Assembly (NCBI GenBank): GCA_009843725.1
Contig: VYCX01000430.1
Span: 1-7,573 of the forward strand
From: Boseongicola sp. SB0675_bin_26
Lineage (GTDB): Bacteria > Pseudomonadota > Alphaproteobacteria > Rhodobacterales > Rhodobacteraceae
Direction of reading: 5' to 3'
DNA: 7,573 nt
Part shown: positions 6,064 through 7,573 of the stretch, piece by piece
How positions within the stretch are numbered: position 1 is the first letter of the stretch
Layout of the letters: each line of letters begins with the position of its first letter
Position numbers and translations under genes: made by a program
The notes under the pieces: model-generated
What the model was told of the DNA's origin: nothing
The model's database searches: none
The model's input: the letters and a program-made list of their open reading frames with translations, nothing else

Positions 6064-6067
6064 GGAG
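6064..6067 (+). promoter_or_regulatory. Ribosome-binding site choosing the synthase start
   Basis: GGAG lies six bases before the ATG at 6074-6076, an ideal spacing. The earlier in-frame ATG at 6032 has only GGGCGAG four bases away. I therefore prefer 6074; the longer form would add 14 residues. Confidence 0.55.
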
Positions 6068-6073
6068 CAAAAG

Positions 6074-7573
6074 ATGAGCATGGGCCATCAAGTCAACGAG
6101 ACGTTCCGGCGCGCGGAACCAATTGCGGTCGTGGGCATGGCGTGCCGATTCCCCGGCGCACCCGACATTCAGTCCTTCTGGCACCTGCTCGAAACTGGCG
6201 GCAACGCGGTGACGGACGGCGCGCCGGCCTCAGGCCCGAACCGCCTTGAGGCACTGTTCAAGGATCCCCGGAACCTGCAAGGCGCGTGCCGTTACTGCGC
6301 CTACGTCGACGATATCGACCAGTTCGACGCGAGGTTCTTCCGAATCTCGCCGGTCGAGGCCGAACTGCTCGACCCTCAGCAACGGATGATGCTGGAGACG
6401 AGCTGGCAGGCGCTCGAGGATGCGGGAATGGATCCTGACCGGCTCAAGGAGAGCCTGACCGGCGTATACTCCGGCATCAGCAACGACGAGTACCGGATGC
6501 TCGTCACCGACTTGGAAAGGCCCGGGGAAGCGGCGGCGTCACTGTACGCCCTGAGCGGCACCAATTTGAACGGCACCAGCGGGCGGGTCTCTTTCGTGCT
6601 TGGCTTCATGGGGCCGGCAAAGGCCGTGGACGCCGCCTGCGCATCGTCACTCCTGTCAGTGCACGACGCGGTTGCGGATCTTCAGCAAGGCAAGGCGGAC
6701 CTGGCAATTGCCGGAGGCGTTCAGGCCATCCTGAACAGCCGCATCTTCGAGCTGCGCGCGGATTCCATGATGTTGTCTCCGGACGGCCAGTGCAAGGCAT
6801 TCGACTCGTCGGCAAACGGGTACGTGCGCGGCGAAGGCTGTGGCGCAGTCGTCTTGAAGCGCTTGAGCGACGCGGAGGCCGACGGCGACCGGATATGGGC
6901 GGTGATCCGGGGCGCCGCAGTGAACCATGGCGGCGCCAGCGTTGGCATGACCGTGCCGCACGAACCGGCGCTGGAAAAGGTGATTGAAGCGGCGTTGTCG
7001 CAGGCTGGCATTCCCGCCTCGGAAGTCGACTACCTGGAAGCGCACGGCACCGGAACCGCAGTCGGGGACCCGATCGAGATAAACGCCGTTGCCAAGGTCT
7101 ACGGCAAGGGCCGCAAGGCCGACCAGCCGCTGCTGGTCGGCTCCGTGAAGACCAACCTCGGACACCTGGAATCGGCTGCCGGAATCGCCGGCCTGATCAA
7201 GGCCGTGCTGGTCATGCAGCGTGGCGTGATCCCGCAACACCTGCATTTCACGGATCCCAACCCAAGCCTGGACTGGGATGAACTGCCGTTGCAGGTGACC
7301 TCGTCCATGATGGACCTGCCGGCCCGGAACGGGCGACCGCGCATGGCCGGCGTGAACTCTTTCGGCATATCCGGAACCAACGTTCACTTGCTGGTCGAGG
7401 AATATCCGGCGTCGGACAATGCTCCGTACGCACCGGACCGGGTCGTCGGAACCGGTCAGGCAGTGGCCGTGCCGTCACCGGTCGTTGCCTGCGGTTCGGC
7501 GCAGCACGAGCAATCGTGCCAGAAGCGCGAGATTCGGGTGCTGCCGTTGTCAGGAAAGTCCGGGCAGGCTTTG
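6074..7573 (+). CDS. Modular type I polyketide synthase, ketosynthase end (partial)
   Basis: The first 500 residues of a large enzyme running off the window. A ketosynthase domain begins almost at once (EPIAVVGMACRFPG, residues 15-28) and ends near FGISGTNVHLLVEEYP (430-445). It catalyses decarboxylative condensation of an acyl chain with a malonyl-type extender in the cytoplasm. The triad is complete: Cys189 in VDAACASSLLSVH, His324 in EAHGTGT and His364 in TNLGHLE. The Cys-to-His spacings of 135 and 175 are those of classic modular ketosynthases, so this is neither a KSQ loading domain nor a dead domain. The nucleophile context is DAACAS instead of the common DTACSS. After a linker the sequence reaches IRVLPLSGKSGQAL, like the region that leads into an acyltransferase. 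Only about 14 residues precede the domain, so there is no loading module and little room for a docking helix. An in-frame ATG at 6032 is an alternative start. Confidence 0.95.
   Translation, partial: MSMGHQVNETFRRAEPIAVVGMACRFPGAPDIQSFWHLLETGGNAVTDGAPASGPNRLEALFKDPRNLQGACRYCAYVDDIDQFDARFFRISPVEAELLDPQQRMMLETSWQALEDAGMDPDRLKESLTGVYSGISNDEYRMLVTDLERPGEAAASLYALSGTNLNGTSGRVSFVLGFMGPAKAVDAACASSLLSVHDAVADLQQGKADLAIAGGVQAILNSRIFELRADSMMLSPDGQCKAFDSSANGYVRGEGCGAVVLKRLSDAEADGDRIWAVIRGAAVNHGGASVGMTVPHEPALEKVIEAALSQAGIPASEVDYLEAHGTGTAVGDPIEINAVAKVYGKGRKADQPLLVGSVKTNLGHLESAAGIAGLIKAVLVMQRGVIPQHLHFTDPNPSLDWDELPLQVTSSMMDLPARNGRPRMAGVNSFGISGTNVHLLVEEYPASDNAPYAPDRVVGTGQAVAVPSPVVACGSAQHEQSCQKREIRVLPLSGKSGQAL

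Larger units (their letters stand above)
5160..6073. other. Long intergenic region upstream of the polyketide synthase
   Basis: About 900 bp between two genes that point away from each other. The longer readings here (for example plus 5164-5907) are Arg-, Pro- and Ser-rich without family motifs and look spurious. Structures present are a 9-bp inverted repeat CGTTTGCGT/ACGCAAACG (5361-5369 and 5396-5404), an 8-bp stem CCTGGGCT/AGCCCAGG (5668-5675 and 5693-5700), a tandem octamer at 5883-5898 and a promoter-like pair at 5904-5931. It may hold control sites for both flanking genes, or decayed sequence. Confidence 0.5.

Noticed and set aside
6656..7387. 243-residue minus-strand reading
   Set aside because: Antisense to the ketosynthase domain, whose motifs are unmistakable.
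1..7573. CRISPR array, tRNA or rRNA genes, or a complete insertion sequence
   Set aside because: I saw no regularly spaced repeats, no tRNA-like TPsiC/anticodon arms, no rRNA signature stretches and no transposase motif on either strand.

Overview
The window looks like a piece of a GC-rich proteobacterial chromosome, probably alphaproteobacterial. The best clue is the RsuA/RluB-type pseudouridine synthase in the middle, whose S4 and catalytic segments read like alphaproteobacterial versions. This is a judgement from sequence feel, not from a search. The rest is accessory DNA: toxin-antitoxin and Fic genes, broken genes of defence-associated families, and the start of a type I polyketide synthase.

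Layout from left to right. (1) 60-1684, minus strand: a complete hipBA-type toxin-antitoxin pair, antitoxin first, with TGATG stop/start coupling. A short AT-rich leader with inverted repeats lies to its right. (2) 1930-2480, plus strand: the N-terminal half of a DruA-like (DUF4338) protein, cut off in its conserved core. (3) 2481-2943, minus strand: the N-terminal end of a TrlF-like PHP-domain protein preceded by, and overlapping, the C-terminal end of a large Fic protein. DruA and TrlF-like fragments face each other and both lose their 3' parts at one point near 2480, as one deletion would produce. The broken 5' edge of the Fic fragment carries a perfect 20-bp-arm palindrome (2933-2978). (4) 3146-3895, minus strand: intact rluB-like core gene, with a possible terminator hairpin at 3071-3105. 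(5) 3896-4400: about 500 bp with no confident gene, holding two small unassigned ORFs. (6) 4401-5159, minus strand: a small complete Fic-family protein whose Fic motif has Gln where the catalytic His should be. (7) 5160-6073: about 900 bp apparently non-coding, with a plausible promoter and a tandem 8-bp repeat near its right end. (8) 6074 to the window end, plus strand: the beginning of a modular polyketide synthase, a full ketosynthase domain with an intact Cys-His-His triad, running off the edge.

The picture is a core gene (rluB) embedded in an eroded defence/toxin island that abuts a polyketide biosynthetic locus. I see no complete new multi-gene system. The most notable items are the convergent truncation junction, the palindrome at the broken Fic edge, and the Fic protein lacking its catalytic His.
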